Source: Competibacter_A sp037045685 (lineage in GTDB: Bacteria > Pseudomonadota > Gammaproteobacteria > Competibacterales > Competibacteraceae). Taken from it: DNA of 64,000 nucleotides. Shown here one piece after another: positions 8,985 to 18,190 of this stretch. The translations under genes were made by a program, and so were the position numbers. The stretch is from assembly GCA_037045685.1 (NCBI GenBank), contig JBAOII010000035.1:310001-374000 (forward strand), given 5' to 3'. The notes beneath the pieces are model-generated. The model worked only from the letters and a program-made list of their open reading frames with translations, was not told where the DNA came from and did no database searches. The stretch's first letter is position 1, and every line of letters starts with the position of its first letter.

Positions 8985-10186
8985 CGGAAGCGTCACATCG
9001 GATAAGCCGGCTGAGGTCGGCCGCTTGGATTGGCTGGGCGGCGCTGGGCGGCGCTTTGCTGACGGTGCTGGTTTTGATCGTGTTTTATCGTGCCGGCGGC
9101 TTGGCGGACGTCGCGCCTCCCGTGGTGCTGGCCGGAAACGATCTGCAACTGGCGAGCGGCCAGGGCGCGCGGACGGCGGACGGTCTGGAAATTCGCGAGC
9201 CGGGACCCCAGCAGATCACCTCGGTGCAAGGTTCCGCTCGCATGGTGCGGGCGGAGCTGTACCGTCACCTGTTCTGGCGGGTAGATGGCTTGGAACCCGG
9301 CCGCGAGCTGCGGCTGATCTGGACCACGCTCGCCGAGCCGCGCACCGTGCGGGAAGTGGTGTTGCCGCCTGCCGGGCCGGACGGCGGCGCGCTCGATTTG
9401 AGTTCGGAGCCGCGCTGGCGGGGTCGGATTGCCGTGGTTGGCTTGGTTTTGCGGGGTCCGATCGAGCGGCCGTTGGCGGTTCGGCGCTTGGAGTTGCGCC
9501 CGCCGGTGCTGGGGGTCGCCGAACTCGCGCGTCTGGCGTTCGAGGAGTGGGCCGCGTTCGAGGATTGGAGCCAGCGCTCCATCAATTTCACGGCCGGTGC
9601 GCCGCTGGACGCGCTGTTCCCGCCGGGGCTGATGGTCGCGCTCTGGGTCGGGTTCAGCGTTGCCTTGTATGCGGTATTCGATCCGCCGCGCCGTGGCGGC
9701 GGGCGATGGCGACCGTATGTCGTCCTGTTTCTGCTGGGCTGGCTGGTGCTGGATCTGCGCTGGCAATGGGATTTGAGTCGGCGGCTGGAGCGGACCGAGG
9801 CCCGTTTCGCCGGCAAGGAAGGGGACGAGCGGCGGCTGGCGGCAGCGGACGGCGATCTTTATCAGTTCTTGCGGGACGTTCGGCAACGACTTCCCGAGCG
9901 GCCGGCCCGGCTGTTCGTCGTCAGCGCCGATCCGGGCGATGCCACGTCCTATCAAGCGGGCAGAACCCGCTATCATCTGTTGCCGCACAACGGGTTCATG
10001 GGCTTTGCGCTGCCCCCGAGCGCGGGCGTGGCGCACGAAGGCGATTACGTGCTGATTCTGTCGCCCCTGTCGGGAGTGCGCTACAACCGCGAGCGGCAGG
10101 TGTTGGAGTGGACCGGCGGGCAGTTGTCGGCGGAACTGCTCCACGCGGCGGCGCTCGGCGCGCTGTTCCGGGTGCGGGGAGGTTGA
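8981..10186 (+). CDS. Membrane-anchored protein of polysaccharide locus, unknown function
   Basis: 401 residues, translationally coupled to the epimerase gene. One membrane segment lies near residues 15-40 (GWAALGGALLTVLVLIVFY). A periplasmic region of about 165 residues follows, then two close membrane segments near 210-265 (LFPPGLMVALWVGFSVALYAVF and YVVLFLLGWLVLDL). The last 130 residues are probably periplasmic. I recognise no catalytic motif. Its position between an epimerase and a polytopic membrane protein, all sharing overlapping ends, suggests a structural or export role in glycan assembly. Confidence 0.6.
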   Translation: MTEASHRISRLRSAAWIGWAALGGALLTVLVLIVFYRAGGLADVAPPVVLAGNDLQLASGQGARTADGLEIREPGPQQITSVQGSARMVRAELYRHLFWRVDGLEPGRELRLIWTTLAEPRTVREVVLPPAGPDGGALDLSSEPRWRGRIAVVGLVLRGPIERPLAVRRLELRPPVLGVAELARLAFEEWAAFEDWSQRSINFTAGAPLDALFPPGLMVALWVGFSVALYAVFDPPRRGGGRWRPYVVLFLLGWLVLDLRWQWDLSRRLERTEARFAGKEGDERRLAAADGDLYQFLRDVRQRLPERPARLFVVSADPGDATSYQAGRTRYHLLPHNGFMGFALPPSAGVAHEGDYVLILSPLSGVRYNRERQVLEWTGGQLSAELLHAAALGALFRVRGG

Positions 10187-10197
10187 GCGGCGATGGC

Positions 10198-11664
10198 ATG
10201 GGGGTTTGTGGGTTTGACGCTGTTTTTGCCGTGGCTGGCGGGCGTCCTGTGGGTGCGCGCCGGTTGGCGCGAGGACGCTCGCCCGGCGTTTGGCCGCTGG
10301 CGCTGGGCTACGGCTATGTCCTGGGATCGCTGGCGGTTACGCTGCTGCTGCGGTTGCAGGCGGCGTTGGGATTTTCGCCGAACGTCGCCGGGCCGCTGCT
10401 CGCGCTGGCGTTGCTGGCCTTGGCCGGGGGCTGGCTGACATGGCGGCAGCTTGGGCGATCCGTCGATTTTGAGCGGGCCGGCAGCGACTGGCGCGAGCAG
10501 CCGCTCTGGCAACGGCTGCTGTTCGCGGTGTTGCTGGCTTGGCTGGGCTGGCGGCTGCTGGGCTTGACCCTGGAAGTCTGGTGGAGGCCGGTCTTTGCCT
10601 GGGATGCCTGGACGACCTGGGCCGTTCGGCCGAAGGTTTGGGCCGAGTTGGGGACGCTGGCGCCGTTCGTCGATCCCCAGCGCTGGCTCGCCGATCCGAG
10701 CGGTTCCGCCTATACCATCGAAGCCTGGACTTATCCCGCCACGGTGCCGCTGCTGGCGCTGTGGCCGACGCTCGCTTTCGGCGCCTGGAACGAAACCGCC
10801 GCTAACCTGCCGTGGATCGGGGCGGCGCTGGCGTTGGGGTTCGGTTTTTTCGGGCAGGCGCGGCTGTGGGGGGTGGCGCCCTTGGCGGCTTTGGCGCTGA
10901 CTTGGCTGTTGTTGTCCCTGCCGATTCTCGACACCCATGTCGCCCTGGCCGGCTACGCCGATCTGTGGATGGCGGTCGTTTTCGGGTTGGCGGCCATCGC
11001 GTTCTTTCAGTGGTTGCGGGCGGGCGACCGCCGACAGGGCTTATTGGCGTTGCTGATGGCGTCGGCCTGCCCGCTGATCAAGCTGGAGGGCACGGTCTGG
11101 CTGCTGATGTTCGCTCCCGCGCTGCTGGTAGTCTGGTTGCGGGGATGGTGGCTTTGGCTGGTGGTCGCGAGCGTGGCGATGCTGGCGGTCGCCTGGTGGC
11201 TGGTGGGCGGCGTGACTTTCGTCCTGCCCGGTTTGGGCGAATTCCTGCTCAAACCCGATTTGATCCAGGTGCCTTATCTGGGGCGATTCAACCTCGGTTA
11301 TCGGGGCACCTGGGGGCCGGTGCTCAAAAATTTCTTCGTGCTGGCCAACTGGCATTTGCTGTGGTTTTTGACGCTGGTGGCGCTGGCGGCGGCCCTGCCG
11401 GGGCTGGCGGCGGATCGCTGGCGGCGGGTCGTGGCCATTTTCGTGGGTTCGTGCCTGCTGATGCTGTTCTTCCTGTTCTTTTTCACCGACGCCCAGCGCT
11501 GGGCCGAACAGTACACCAGCATCAATCGGGTGTTCCTGCATTTTGTGCCCGTTTTGCTGTTTTGGATCGTGACGGTGTTCGCGCCCGCGAGCGCGGGCGA
11601 TGCGCGTCCGCCGTCCGCCCGAATCGGCGGGCCTTCAGCCGGCGGCGAGCAGTCGGCGGTATAG
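10198..11664 (+). CDS. Polytopic membrane protein, possible GT-C type glycosyltransferase; N-terminus frameshifted
   Basis: Reading from ATG 10198 gives 488 residues. The body has about ten hydrophobic segments and the phrase FAWDAWTTWAVRPKVWAEL in a probable large loop, reminiscent of GT-C enzymes that use lipid-linked sugars. The natural N-terminus is more likely in the neighbouring frame from ATG 10193 (MAWGFVGLTLFLPWLAGVLW). That start has a GGGAGG ribosome site and a clean membrane helix. It then shifts frame at about 10282-10284, and adding one C to the CCC run there joins the two frames smoothly. The gene may therefore be intact with a one-base assembly error, or truly frameshifted. 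The tail overlaps the convergent glycosyltransferase by 30 bases. Confidence 0.6.
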   Translation: MGVCGFDAVFAVAGGRPVGARRLARGRSPGVWPLALGYGYVLGSLAVTLLLRLQAALGFSPNVAGPLLALALLALAGGWLTWRQLGRSVDFERAGSDWREQPLWQRLLFAVLLAWLGWRLLGLTLEVWWRPVFAWDAWTTWAVRPKVWAELGTLAPFVDPQRWLADPSGSAYTIEAWTYPATVPLLALWPTLAFGAWNETAANLPWIGAALALGFGFFGQARLWGVAPLAALALTWLLLSLPILDTHVALAGYADLWMAVVFGLAAIAFFQWLRAGDRRQGLLALLMASACPLIKLEGTVWLLMFAPALLVVWLRGWWLWLVVASVAMLAVAWWLVGGVTFVLPGLGEFLLKPDLIQVPYLGRFNLGYRGTWGPVLKNFFVLANWHLLWFLTLVALAAALPGLAADRWRRVVAIFVGSCLLMLFFLFFFTDAQRWAEQYTSINRVFLHFVPVLLFWIVTVFAPASAGDARPPSARIGGPSAGGEQSAV

Positions 11665-12798
11665 ATCGCCGATGGCAGCGGCCACCCGGCCGATACCGAA
11701 CCGTTCCCGCAGCGCCGTCGCGCCGGACTGGCCGAGCGCTCGCCGCTGGACCGGATCGCGCTGGAGTTCTCGCAGCGCTTGGGCCAGGGCTGCGGGGTCG
11801 CCGGGCGGCACCAGCAGGCCGTGGCCGGCTTGCCGGACCACCCAACCCGCCCCCGAACCGGGGATGTCGCTGACCACCACCGGCTTGCCGAAACGCATCG
11901 CCTCCAGCAGCACCAGCCCGAAGGCTTCGGTGCGTTCCAGCGAGGGCAGGCACAGCGCGTCGCAACTGGCCAGCAGGGCGTTCAGATCCGCCTCGGGCTG
12001 AAATCCGGGTAGCGAGACCCGGTCGTCCAGCGCCAGCGACCGGATCAGCGCCGTCAACCGATCCCGCCGGTCGCCGGCTCCCACCACGAGCACGCGGCTA
12101 CCCGGCAGATCGGCGGCGGCCCGGACCAGAACGTCGTGGCCTTTGTAGTAGGTCAGCCGGCCGATGGCCAGCACCCGGAAATCGGTCTCGCCCCACAGCG
12201 CCGCCGCCCGCGCCAGCGCCGCCGGATCGGGATCGGGCAAGCGGCCCGGATCGAGGCCGAGCGGGATGACATGGCAGCGGTCCCGCCAAAATTTCAGGGC
12301 GGCGCTGGCGTCCAGGTAGGGCGGCGATGCGGCGATCACCGCTTTGCTCGTGGCCAGCAGCCGTTGTTCCAGGGGGCGATACAGGCGGTAGGCCAGAGCC
12401 AGCCGGCGGTCGATGGTGGAGGCCACCACGTCGGATTGCCACTGGACGACCCACGGCAAGCGGCGGGCGGCGGGAAGAGCCAGCGCCCAGAACGCCGAGG
12501 TGTTGGGCAGGTGCAGATGGAGCAGGTCGGGCCGGAATTCGCGGATGGCGCGCGCCAGCCAAAACGGGAATTCGGGGCTGATCGGGGCGTAGAGCAATTG
12601 GCCGTGACAAGGCGCGCGATAAATGGGCGGGGAGTCGGATGGCGCCGGACGCTGTCCGCCCCGGCTGGGCGGTTCGTCGTGTACCAGCGCCGCCGGCGCG
12701 ACGCCTCGGGCTTGCAGGGCCGGCAGCAAGTCGGCCAAAAAATACTCCATGCCGCCCGCGAACGGCGGATAGTACTTGCCGACGTGCAGGACCCGCAT
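11635..12798 (-). CDS. Glycosyltransferase family 1 (GT4, GT-B fold)
   Basis: 387 residues. The N-terminal MRVLHVGKYYPPFAGGMEYFLADL is a GT4 acceptor-domain start. The C-terminal donor domain contains VLAIGRLTYYKGHDVLVRA, LPGFQPEADLNALLASCDALCLPSLERTEAFGLVLLEAMRFGKPVV (the EX7E motif) and GLLVPPGDP. It probably transfers a hexose to a lipid-linked or polysaccharide acceptor at the inner membrane. The ATG overlaps the stop of the DUF2304 gene (ATGA), making a three-gene minus-strand operon with it and the GT2 gene. Confidence 0.85.
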   Translation of the reverse strand: MRVLHVGKYYPPFAGGMEYFLADLLPALQARGVAPAALVHDEPPSRGGQRPAPSDSPPIYRAPCHGQLLYAPISPEFPFWLARAIREFRPDLLHLHLPNTSAFWALALPAARRLPWVVQWQSDVVASTIDRRLALAYRLYRPLEQRLLATSKAVIAASPPYLDASAALKFWRDRCHVIPLGLDPGRLPDPDPAALARAAALWGETDFRVLAIGRLTYYKGHDVLVRAAADLPGSRVLVVGAGDRRDRLTALIRSLALDDRVSLPGFQPEADLNALLASCDALCLPSLERTEAFGLVLLEAMRFGKPVVVSDIPGSGAGWVVRQAGHGLLVPPGDPAALAQALRELQRDPVQRRALGQSGATALRERFGIGRVAAAIGDLYRRLLAAG

Positions 12799-13220
12799 CA
12801 GCGTTGCTCGGCGGCGTCCGAGGGCGATTCGCGGTCGCGCGCTTCGGCCGCCGGTTCCGCCGGTTCCGCCGGCTCCACCGATTCCGGCAGCGGTCCGCGC
12901 GCCTCCAGCATGGCGAGCCGCTGGGCCAAGCGACGGATCAGCCGCTCTTGCCGGGAGCGCTCCAGGTCCATGGTCAGGATTTTGAGCAGCAACAGCCCCA
13001 GCCCCAGCACGATAGCCAGAATCGGCGGGTAGCGGACGCCGAGATAGCCGGCCAAGTAATCGAACAGCCGCGGAAAAAACCCCAGCGCTCCGACGGTCGC
13101 GGCGGCCCCGATCCACCAGACCGCATAAGGTCCGTGCAGGTGATCGCGCCGGACCAGGAACAGGATGACGGCGGCAAGACTAATCCCGATCACCATCGAG
13201 GTGATTTGGTATGTGATCAT
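12798..13220 (-). CDS. DUF2304 family membrane protein
   Basis: 140 residues with three hydrophobic segments (about 5-22, 32-50 and 64-82), then a charged helix (DLERSRQERLIRRLAQRLAML) and a proline/glutamate-rich tail. Small proteins of this type regularly sit beside polyprenyl-phosphate glycosyltransferases like the GT2 gene just upstream. They are thought to act as membrane partners or flippase-like helpers. It overlaps the downstream GT4 gene by one base. The function is inferred from context only. Confidence 0.7.
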   Translation of the reverse strand: MITYQITSMVIGISLAAVILFLVRRDHLHGPYAVWWIGAAATVGALGFFPRLFDYLAGYLGVRYPPILAIVLGLGLLLLKILTMDLERSRQERLIRRLAQRLAMLEARGPLPESVEPAEPAEPAAEARDRESPSDAAEQR

Positions 13221-13232
13221 CGATCCGGAATC

Positions 13233-13922
13233 TCAGTCGTCGGGCGCGGCCGAAGGGTGGCGATTGCCGATCCGCGCGAGGCAGAGCACGCTGGTCTGCA
13301 CCATGTATTGTCCCACGATCCACCAGGAGCGGAATACCCGCGAGGCGCCCTGGACGCGAGGTTGCATCGATACCGGCACCTCGACGGTCCGCAGCCCCTT
13401 GCGGCGCAGGATCAACAAGACGCCGACATCCTGGTAGTCGAGCAGGCTGGCTTCCTGGGAGGCGAGCACGGTCATCGCCGCGCGATTGTAGGCCCGGAAA
13501 CCGGAGGTGATGTCCTCCAGTTTTAGGCCGGTGAGCCAGCGAAAATACGACCAGGCGATCCGGCGGGCTCGGCTGGCGCGCTCGGGAAAGGCCCCGATGG
13601 CGACATCGGCCACGCCGGTCGCCAGCGGCTCCAGCAGCTCGCCGATGCAGTCGGGCTCGTGCTGGCCGTCGGCATCCAGGGTGATGGCGGTCCGATAACC
13701 CTCGCGCAAGGCATAACGCAGGCCGGTCTGCATCGCGCCCCAAGCGCCGAGCTGGAGCGTCAGCGGCAGGACGATGGCACCGGCCCCGCGAGCGACCCGG
13801 GCGGTGCCATCGGCGCTGCAATCGTCGATCACCGCCACCGGGCAGTTCCAGCGCCGTCGGATTTGAGCGACGATGGCGCTGATCGTGGCTTCCTCGTTGA
13901 AGGCGGGAATGAGGGCGATCAA
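13233..13922 (-). CDS. Family 2 glycosyltransferase, polyprenyl-phosphate sugar synthase-like
   Basis: 229 residues from a TTG start, because a stop lies 15 bases upstream in frame and no ATG is available. MIALIPAFNEEATISAIVAQI, VAVIDDCSADGTARVA, TLDADGQHEP (DxD) and SGFRAYNRAAM are typical of DPM1-like enzymes that load a sugar onto polyprenyl phosphate. It lacks C-terminal membrane helices, and the adjacent DUF2304 protein could supply the membrane anchor. An out-of-frame ATG at 13941 suggests the 5' end could carry a small frameshift, but nothing proves it. Confidence 0.8.
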   Translation of the reverse strand: MIALIPAFNEEATISAIVAQIRRRWNCPVAVIDDCSADGTARVARGAGAIVLPLTLQLGAWGAMQTGLRYALREGYRTAITLDADGQHEPDCIGELLEPLATGVADVAIGAFPERASRARRIAWSYFRWLTGLKLEDITSGFRAYNRAAMTVLASQEASLLDYQDVGVLLILRRKGLRTVEVPVSMQPRVQGASRVFRSWWIVGQYMVQTSVLCLARIGNRHPSAAPDD

Positions 13923-14323
13923 GCGGTCGTGTTGGGGTCATCGGCTGGTTTGAGTGTGGGGGTCGCGCCGCCGGCGAGCCGATGATCGGGGGGGAACCTC
14001 GTTTCGGCGCGGCGCGGAGGTTCGCGGGTAAATGAGAGGCGTGAGGGAGATCGGCCAACAGGTCGGCATGTCGGCGGGTGATTCGCTGTTTCCGGGCGGC
14101 GGGTTCACGTCCGTTGTGGCTCCGTTGGTTCGGTTCGGGATCGGCCTGTGGATCGGGGGCGGCTTTGCTCCACGGGGATTCCGAACGGGCAAAACATCGA
14201 CGATCCCGCCCAGTGTCCGATTTCGGCGGGTCCGTGGCAAGAGTCTCGGCAACCAAACCCCTCGCGAAAAGTCTCTATACTGTAATACCGAGCGACAAGA
14301 TTGGGAATTGGAGGGTACGATTC
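13923..14323 (+). other. Intergenic region between the polysaccharide locus and bfd
   Basis: About 400 bases separating the divergent GT2 and bfd genes. No convincing gene was found. The short open frames on both strands are arginine/proline-rich and have no ribosome sites. TATACT at 14276-14281 could be a -10 box for bfd, but there is no good -35 at the right distance. Confidence 0.5.
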
Positions 14324-14620
14324 ATGTATTTGTGCATCTGCAAGGCTGTTTCCGACCAGCAAATCCGACAAGCGGTCGAGCAGGGTGTCCGCACCATGGG
14401 GGATGTGAGCGCCCGGTTCGGCGTGGGTATCGAGTGCGGCAAGTGCATCGATCCCATCCGGGAATTGCTCGATCAGTGTTTGGCCGCGCGACCCGCCGAA
14501 GCCGTCCTGGCGCTGGCCGATGCCCCGGCCGCCGAATCGGCGGCGGTCGAGCCGACCCCGCCGCCCGCCGCCGTGGAACCCGCTCCGCAACGGGCGGCCT
14601 GGTTCGCGATCGATCTTTGA
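14324..14620 (+). CDS. bfd: Bacterioferritin-associated ferredoxin
   Basis: 98 residues. GGAGG at 14310-14314 lies 9 bases before the ATG. The [2Fe-2S] ligands are C4 and C6 (MYLCICK) and C38 and C41 (GIECGKC), the exact BFD-domain spacing. Bfd donates electrons to bacterioferritin to release stored iron, and bfr follows 22 bases downstream, which supports the call. The protein is about 30 residues longer than E. coli Bfd because of an alanine/proline-rich tail after residue 60, which is unusual but probably disordered. Confidence 0.93.
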   Translation: MYLCICKAVSDQQIRQAVEQGVRTMGDVSARFGVGIECGKCIDPIRELLDQCLAARPAEAVLALADAPAAESAAVEPTPPPAAVEPAPQRAAWFAIDL

Positions 14621-14642
14621 GTCCCGCTGGAGAAACCTGCCG

Positions 14643-15107
14643 ATGAAAGGCGATGCCAAGGTCATCGAATACCTCAACAAGGCCCTCAAAAACGAGCTGA
14701 CCGCCGTCAACCAATACTTCCTGCACGCCCGGCTCCTGGACAACTGGGGGTTCGCCAAGCTGGGCCGGCACGAGTACGACGAGTCCATCGACGAAATGAA
14801 GCACGCGGATCGGCTGATCCAGCGCATTCTCCATCTGGAGGGCCTCCCCAATTTGCAGGATCTCGGCAAGCTGCAAATCGGCGAAAACGTCGGGGAAATT
14901 TTTCGCGGCGACCTCGAGCTGGAACGCATCGCGCATCCGCTATACAAGGAAGCGGTCGGGTACTGCGAAGATTGCGGCGACTACGTGACCCGCGATTTGC
15001 TGGCCGCCATCCTGGCCAGCGAGGAAGAGCATATCGGCTGGCTGGAAACCCAGTTGGGCTTGATCGACCGTCTGGGCCTGCCCCTTTATCTGCAAGCGCA
15101 AGTTTAG
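14643..15107 (+). CDS. bfr: Bacterioferritin
   Basis: 154 residues. All ferroxidase ligands are present at the E. coli positions: E18, E51, H54, E94, E127 and H130. M52, the axial haem ligand shared between two subunits, is also present. It should form the 24-subunit iron-storage shell and oxidise Fe(II). It is co-transcribed with bfd. The start ATG is fixed by the family N-terminus MKGDAKVIEYLNKAL. Confidence 0.96.
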   Translation: MKGDAKVIEYLNKALKNELTAVNQYFLHARLLDNWGFAKLGRHEYDESIDEMKHADRLIQRILHLEGLPNLQDLGKLQIGENVGEIFRGDLELERIAHPLYKEAVGYCEDCGDYVTRDLLAAILASEEEHIGWLETQLGLIDRLGLPLYLQAQV

Positions 15108-15273
15108 CCGCGCGGTCGATGGCGGGCCCGCGCCGGGGGCGCGCGGTCTCCTGTCGCCCGCGTTTTCATGCTAAAGTTTCACGATTGTTTTGGCAGCCAT
15201 GCCAGCGCGGTTTTATCGGAGCGCGCCAGCCGCGCCCGGCGAACCAGAACGAAAAAACTCAAAGGGAGTCGCC

Positions 15274-16554
15274 ATGCTGATCTATAACCTTTTCCCCTTG
15301 TTGGCCGGTCCCTGCGGGTACTGGGAACCGCACCTCGAACGGGCCGCCAACATGGGCTTCGACTGGGTGTTCGTCAATCCGGTCCAGAAACCGGGAAGCT
15401 CGGGTAGCCTGTACTCGATTTCCGACTATTTCCAGTTGAACCCGCTGCTGGTCGATCAGAAATCCAAGCTCGCTCCCGACAAGCAAATGCAGGCGGCGCT
15501 CGCCGTGGCCGACAAGCTCGGCCTCAAGGTGATGGTGGATCTGGTCATCAACCACTGCGCCTTCGACTCCGACCTGACGCGCCAGCATCGGGAATGGTTC
15601 ATCCTGGAAAACGGCAACATCGCCCATCCGTTCTGCATGGAGGACGGCCATAAGGTGGTGTGGGGCGATCTGGCCCGCTTCGACCACCAGCACAGCTCCG
15701 ATCCCGAAGGGCTCTATCGCTATTTTTACAAGATCGTCGAATATCTGCTGGAGCTGGGTTTCAAGGGCTTCCGCTGCGATGCCGCCTACCAGATTCCAGG
15801 GCACCTGTGGGGCCGGTTGATTCGCGAGATCCGGCAAAAATATCCCGACGCGGTGTTCACGGCCGAGACCCTGGGCTGCACCGCCGACCAGACCAAGCAG
15901 ACCGCCCAGGCCGGTTTCGACTACGTGTTCAACAGTTCCAAATGGTGGGATTTCCAAGGCGCTTGGCTGATGGAGCAATACCAGTTGGTGCGCGAAATCG
16001 CGCCCTCGATCAGTTTCCCCGAAAGCCACGACACCGAGCGCCTGTTCCAGGAAGTCAACGGCAACGTGGCGGCGATGAAACAGCGCTATCTGTTTTCCGC
16101 CCTGTTCTCGGCCGGCGTGATGATCCCGATCGGTTTCGAGTACGGCTTCCGCCGCCGCTTGCATGTGGTCAACACCCGGCCGGGCGACTGGGAGCAGCCG
16201 AACGCCGATCTGCGCGAGTTCATCGCCGCCGTCAACGCCGTCAAGCGGCGCTACAAGGTCTTCCAGGAAGAGTGTCCGACCAGCATGCTGCCCTACCAGA
16301 ACCCCAATATTCTGGTCATGTGGAAAGCCTCGGCCAAGACCCACGAGGAAGCGCTGATCATCCTCAACAAAGACCCCTGGAACCACCAATATTTCTACGC
16401 CGAGAATCTGGGAACCTACATCCAGGCCGGTGCGCCGCTGGTGGACGCTTCCCCCGAGTATCCCCTGGAGTACATCCCCCGGCCGTTTTCCTACGATTTG
16501 CGACCCGGACAGGCGTTCGTGCTGGTGACCAGCCGCGACCATCTTCCACACTGA
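15274..16554 (+). CDS. GH13 alpha-amylase-family protein
   Basis: 426 residues behind AAAGGGAG. It is a compact TIM-barrel: VNPVQKPGSSGSLYSISDYF near the start, VMVDLVINHCAFDSDL (region I), GFRCDAAYQIP with nucleophile D169, FTAETLG with acid E198, and FPESHDTERL with D253. The FPESHDT block and the short loops resemble the catalytic domain of GlgE-type maltosyltransferases, but the large N-terminal domains of GlgE are absent. It lies directly before glycogen synthase, so it probably trims or transfers on alpha-1,4-glucan. Whether it is a hydrolase or a transferase is undecided. Confidence 0.8.
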   Translation: MLIYNLFPLLAGPCGYWEPHLERAANMGFDWVFVNPVQKPGSSGSLYSISDYFQLNPLLVDQKSKLAPDKQMQAALAVADKLGLKVMVDLVINHCAFDSDLTRQHREWFILENGNIAHPFCMEDGHKVVWGDLARFDHQHSSDPEGLYRYFYKIVEYLLELGFKGFRCDAAYQIPGHLWGRLIREIRQKYPDAVFTAETLGCTADQTKQTAQAGFDYVFNSSKWWDFQGAWLMEQYQLVREIAPSISFPESHDTERLFQEVNGNVAAMKQRYLFSALFSAGVMIPIGFEYGFRRRLHVVNTRPGDWEQPNADLREFIAAVNAVKRRYKVFQEECPTSMLPYQNPNILVMWKASAKTHEEALIILNKDPWNHQYFYAENLGTYIQAGAPLVDASPEYPLEYIPRPFSYDLRPGQAFVLVTSRDHLPH

Positions 16555-16648
16555 GATCCAAGAGGGCCGGCCGGGTTCGGGACCGCCCGATGACGGCGTC
16601 CCGAGCCGCCCGATCCGCGCCCGGAATACGAATTAAGGACGGAAGTTT

Positions 16649-18121
16649 ATGTACATTGTGCAGATTGCTCCCGAATGCGCCCCCGTGGCGAAAGTTGGCG
16701 GGCTGGGCGATGTGGTCTTCGGCCTGAGCAGGGAACTGGAAATCCGCGGCAACGAGGTTCACATCATCCTGCCGAAGTACGATTGCATGCGCTACGATCA
16801 GATCTGGGGATTGCAGGTCTCCATGAAAGATCTGTGGGTGCCCTGGTACAACGGCGCCGTGCATTGCACGGTGTGGTTCGGCTTCGTGCACGGCCGCAAA
16901 TGTTTTTTCATCGAGCCCCACTCCCAGGACAACTTCTTCAACCGCGGCCATTTTTACGGCTTTTCGGACGACGTCAGCCGGTTCGCGTTCTTCAGCAAGG
17001 CCGCGCTGGAATTCCTGCTCAAAGACAATCGCCGCCCCGACATCATCCACTGCCACGACTGGCAGACCGGGCTGGTGCCGGTGCTGCTGTTCGAGCAGTA
17101 CGCCCACGCCGGGATGCACTGGCAGCGGGTCTGCTACACCATCCACAACTTCAAGCATCAGGGCTTGACCGGCGAATACGTGCTGTGGGCCACCGGCCTG
17201 ACCAACATTTCGCACTACTTCAATTTCGACCGCCTGCGCGACAACCACAACCCCACCGCCGTCAGCCTGATGAAGGGCGGCATCGTCTACTCCAATTTCG
17301 TGACCACGGTGTCGCCGACCCACGCCCACGAGGCCCGGTTCACCGATCAGGGCGGCGGGCTGAACCACACCTTGAACGTGCATCAGGCCAAGTTTGGCGG
17401 CGTGTTGAACGGCATCGATTACGATGTCTGGAACCCGGAAGTCGATCCGCACATTCCCAGCCGTTACGGCGTCGAAACCCTGGACCGGAAGTACGCCAAC
17501 AAGGATGCCTTGCGCGACCGGCTGTGGCTGAGCAAGGAGTTCAAGCCGATCATCGCCTACGTCGGCCGGCTCGACAGCCAAAAAGGCGTCCACCTGATCC
17601 ATCACGCCATTTTTTACGCCCTGCGCAACAACGCCCAGTTCGTCCTGCTCGGCTCCAGCCCCGAACCGCACACCAACCAGCACTTCTGGAACCTCAAGCG
17701 GCACCTCAACGACAGCCCCGACTGCCATTTGGAACTGGGTTTTGACGAAGAGCTGTCGCATTTGATCTACGCCGGAGCGGACATGATCGTCATGCCCAGC
17801 CTGTTCGAGCCGTGCGGCCTCACCCAGATGATCGCGCTGAAGTACGGCACCTTGCCCATCGTGCGCGAGGTCGGCGGCCTGAAGGACACGGTGTTCGACA
17901 AGGATTACTCCCACAAGCCGTTCGAGGAGCGCAACGGCTTCGTGTTCCAGGGCGCCGATCACGCCGGCATCGAATCGGCCATGCACCGGGCCATCGGGCT
18001 GTGGTTCGCCTATCCCGACGATTTCCGCCGGATGATGGTCCACGGCATGAGCTACGATTATTCGTGGTGCCGGCCCGGCCAGGATTATATGAACATCTAC
18101 GAGCACATCCGCTGCAAGTAG
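16649..18121 (+). CDS. glgA: Glycogen synthase (GT5)
   Basis: 490 residues, with an AGGACGG ribosome site before the ATG. The N-terminal KVGGLGDVV motif (K15) binds ADP-glucose. IIHCHDWQTGLVPVLL, YTIHNFKHQG and VSPTHAHEA follow. The donor domain carries IAYVGRLDSQKGVHL, FVLLGSSPE and VMPSLFEPCGLTQMIALKYGTLPIVREVGGLKDTV (the EX7E-type glutamate). Reaction: ADP- or UDP-glucose plus alpha-1,4-glucan gives an extended glucan, in the cytosol. Neighbouring GH13 and GH57 genes make this a glycogen block. No glgB or glgC is visible within the window. Confidence 0.92.
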   Translation: MYIVQIAPECAPVAKVGGLGDVVFGLSRELEIRGNEVHIILPKYDCMRYDQIWGLQVSMKDLWVPWYNGAVHCTVWFGFVHGRKCFFIEPHSQDNFFNRGHFYGFSDDVSRFAFFSKAALEFLLKDNRRPDIIHCHDWQTGLVPVLLFEQYAHAGMHWQRVCYTIHNFKHQGLTGEYVLWATGLTNISHYFNFDRLRDNHNPTAVSLMKGGIVYSNFVTTVSPTHAHEARFTDQGGGLNHTLNVHQAKFGGVLNGIDYDVWNPEVDPHIPSRYGVETLDRKYANKDALRDRLWLSKEFKPIIAYVGRLDSQKGVHLIHHAIFYALRNNAQFVLLGSSPEPHTNQHFWNLKRHLNDSPDCHLELGFDEELSHLIYAGADMIVMPSLFEPCGLTQMIALKYGTLPIVREVGGLKDTVFDKDYSHKPFEERNGFVFQGADHAGIESAMHRAIGLWFAYPDDFRRMMVHGMSYDYSWCRPGQDYMNIYEHIRCK

Positions 18122-18190
18122 GGGTCGCCCCGGCCGCGAGCCCGCCCGCTCCCCTTCACCGAGTCCAGCCAGCACAGGAGAACGTCACGC

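Noticed and set aside
8827..10197. Open frame continuing upstream of the polytopic membrane protein
   Set aside because: This part is out of frame with the well-supported epimerase and membrane-anchored genes and reads as GRAGGR-type filler.
13938..14252. Possible small minus-strand gene upstream of the GT2 gene
   Set aside because: Its arginine/proline-rich translation has no ribosome site and no recognisable feature.
15274..16554. Calling the GH13 protein GlgE
   Set aside because: The active-site blocks are similar, but the N-terminal domains needed for GlgE and the expected length (about 660 residues) are missing.
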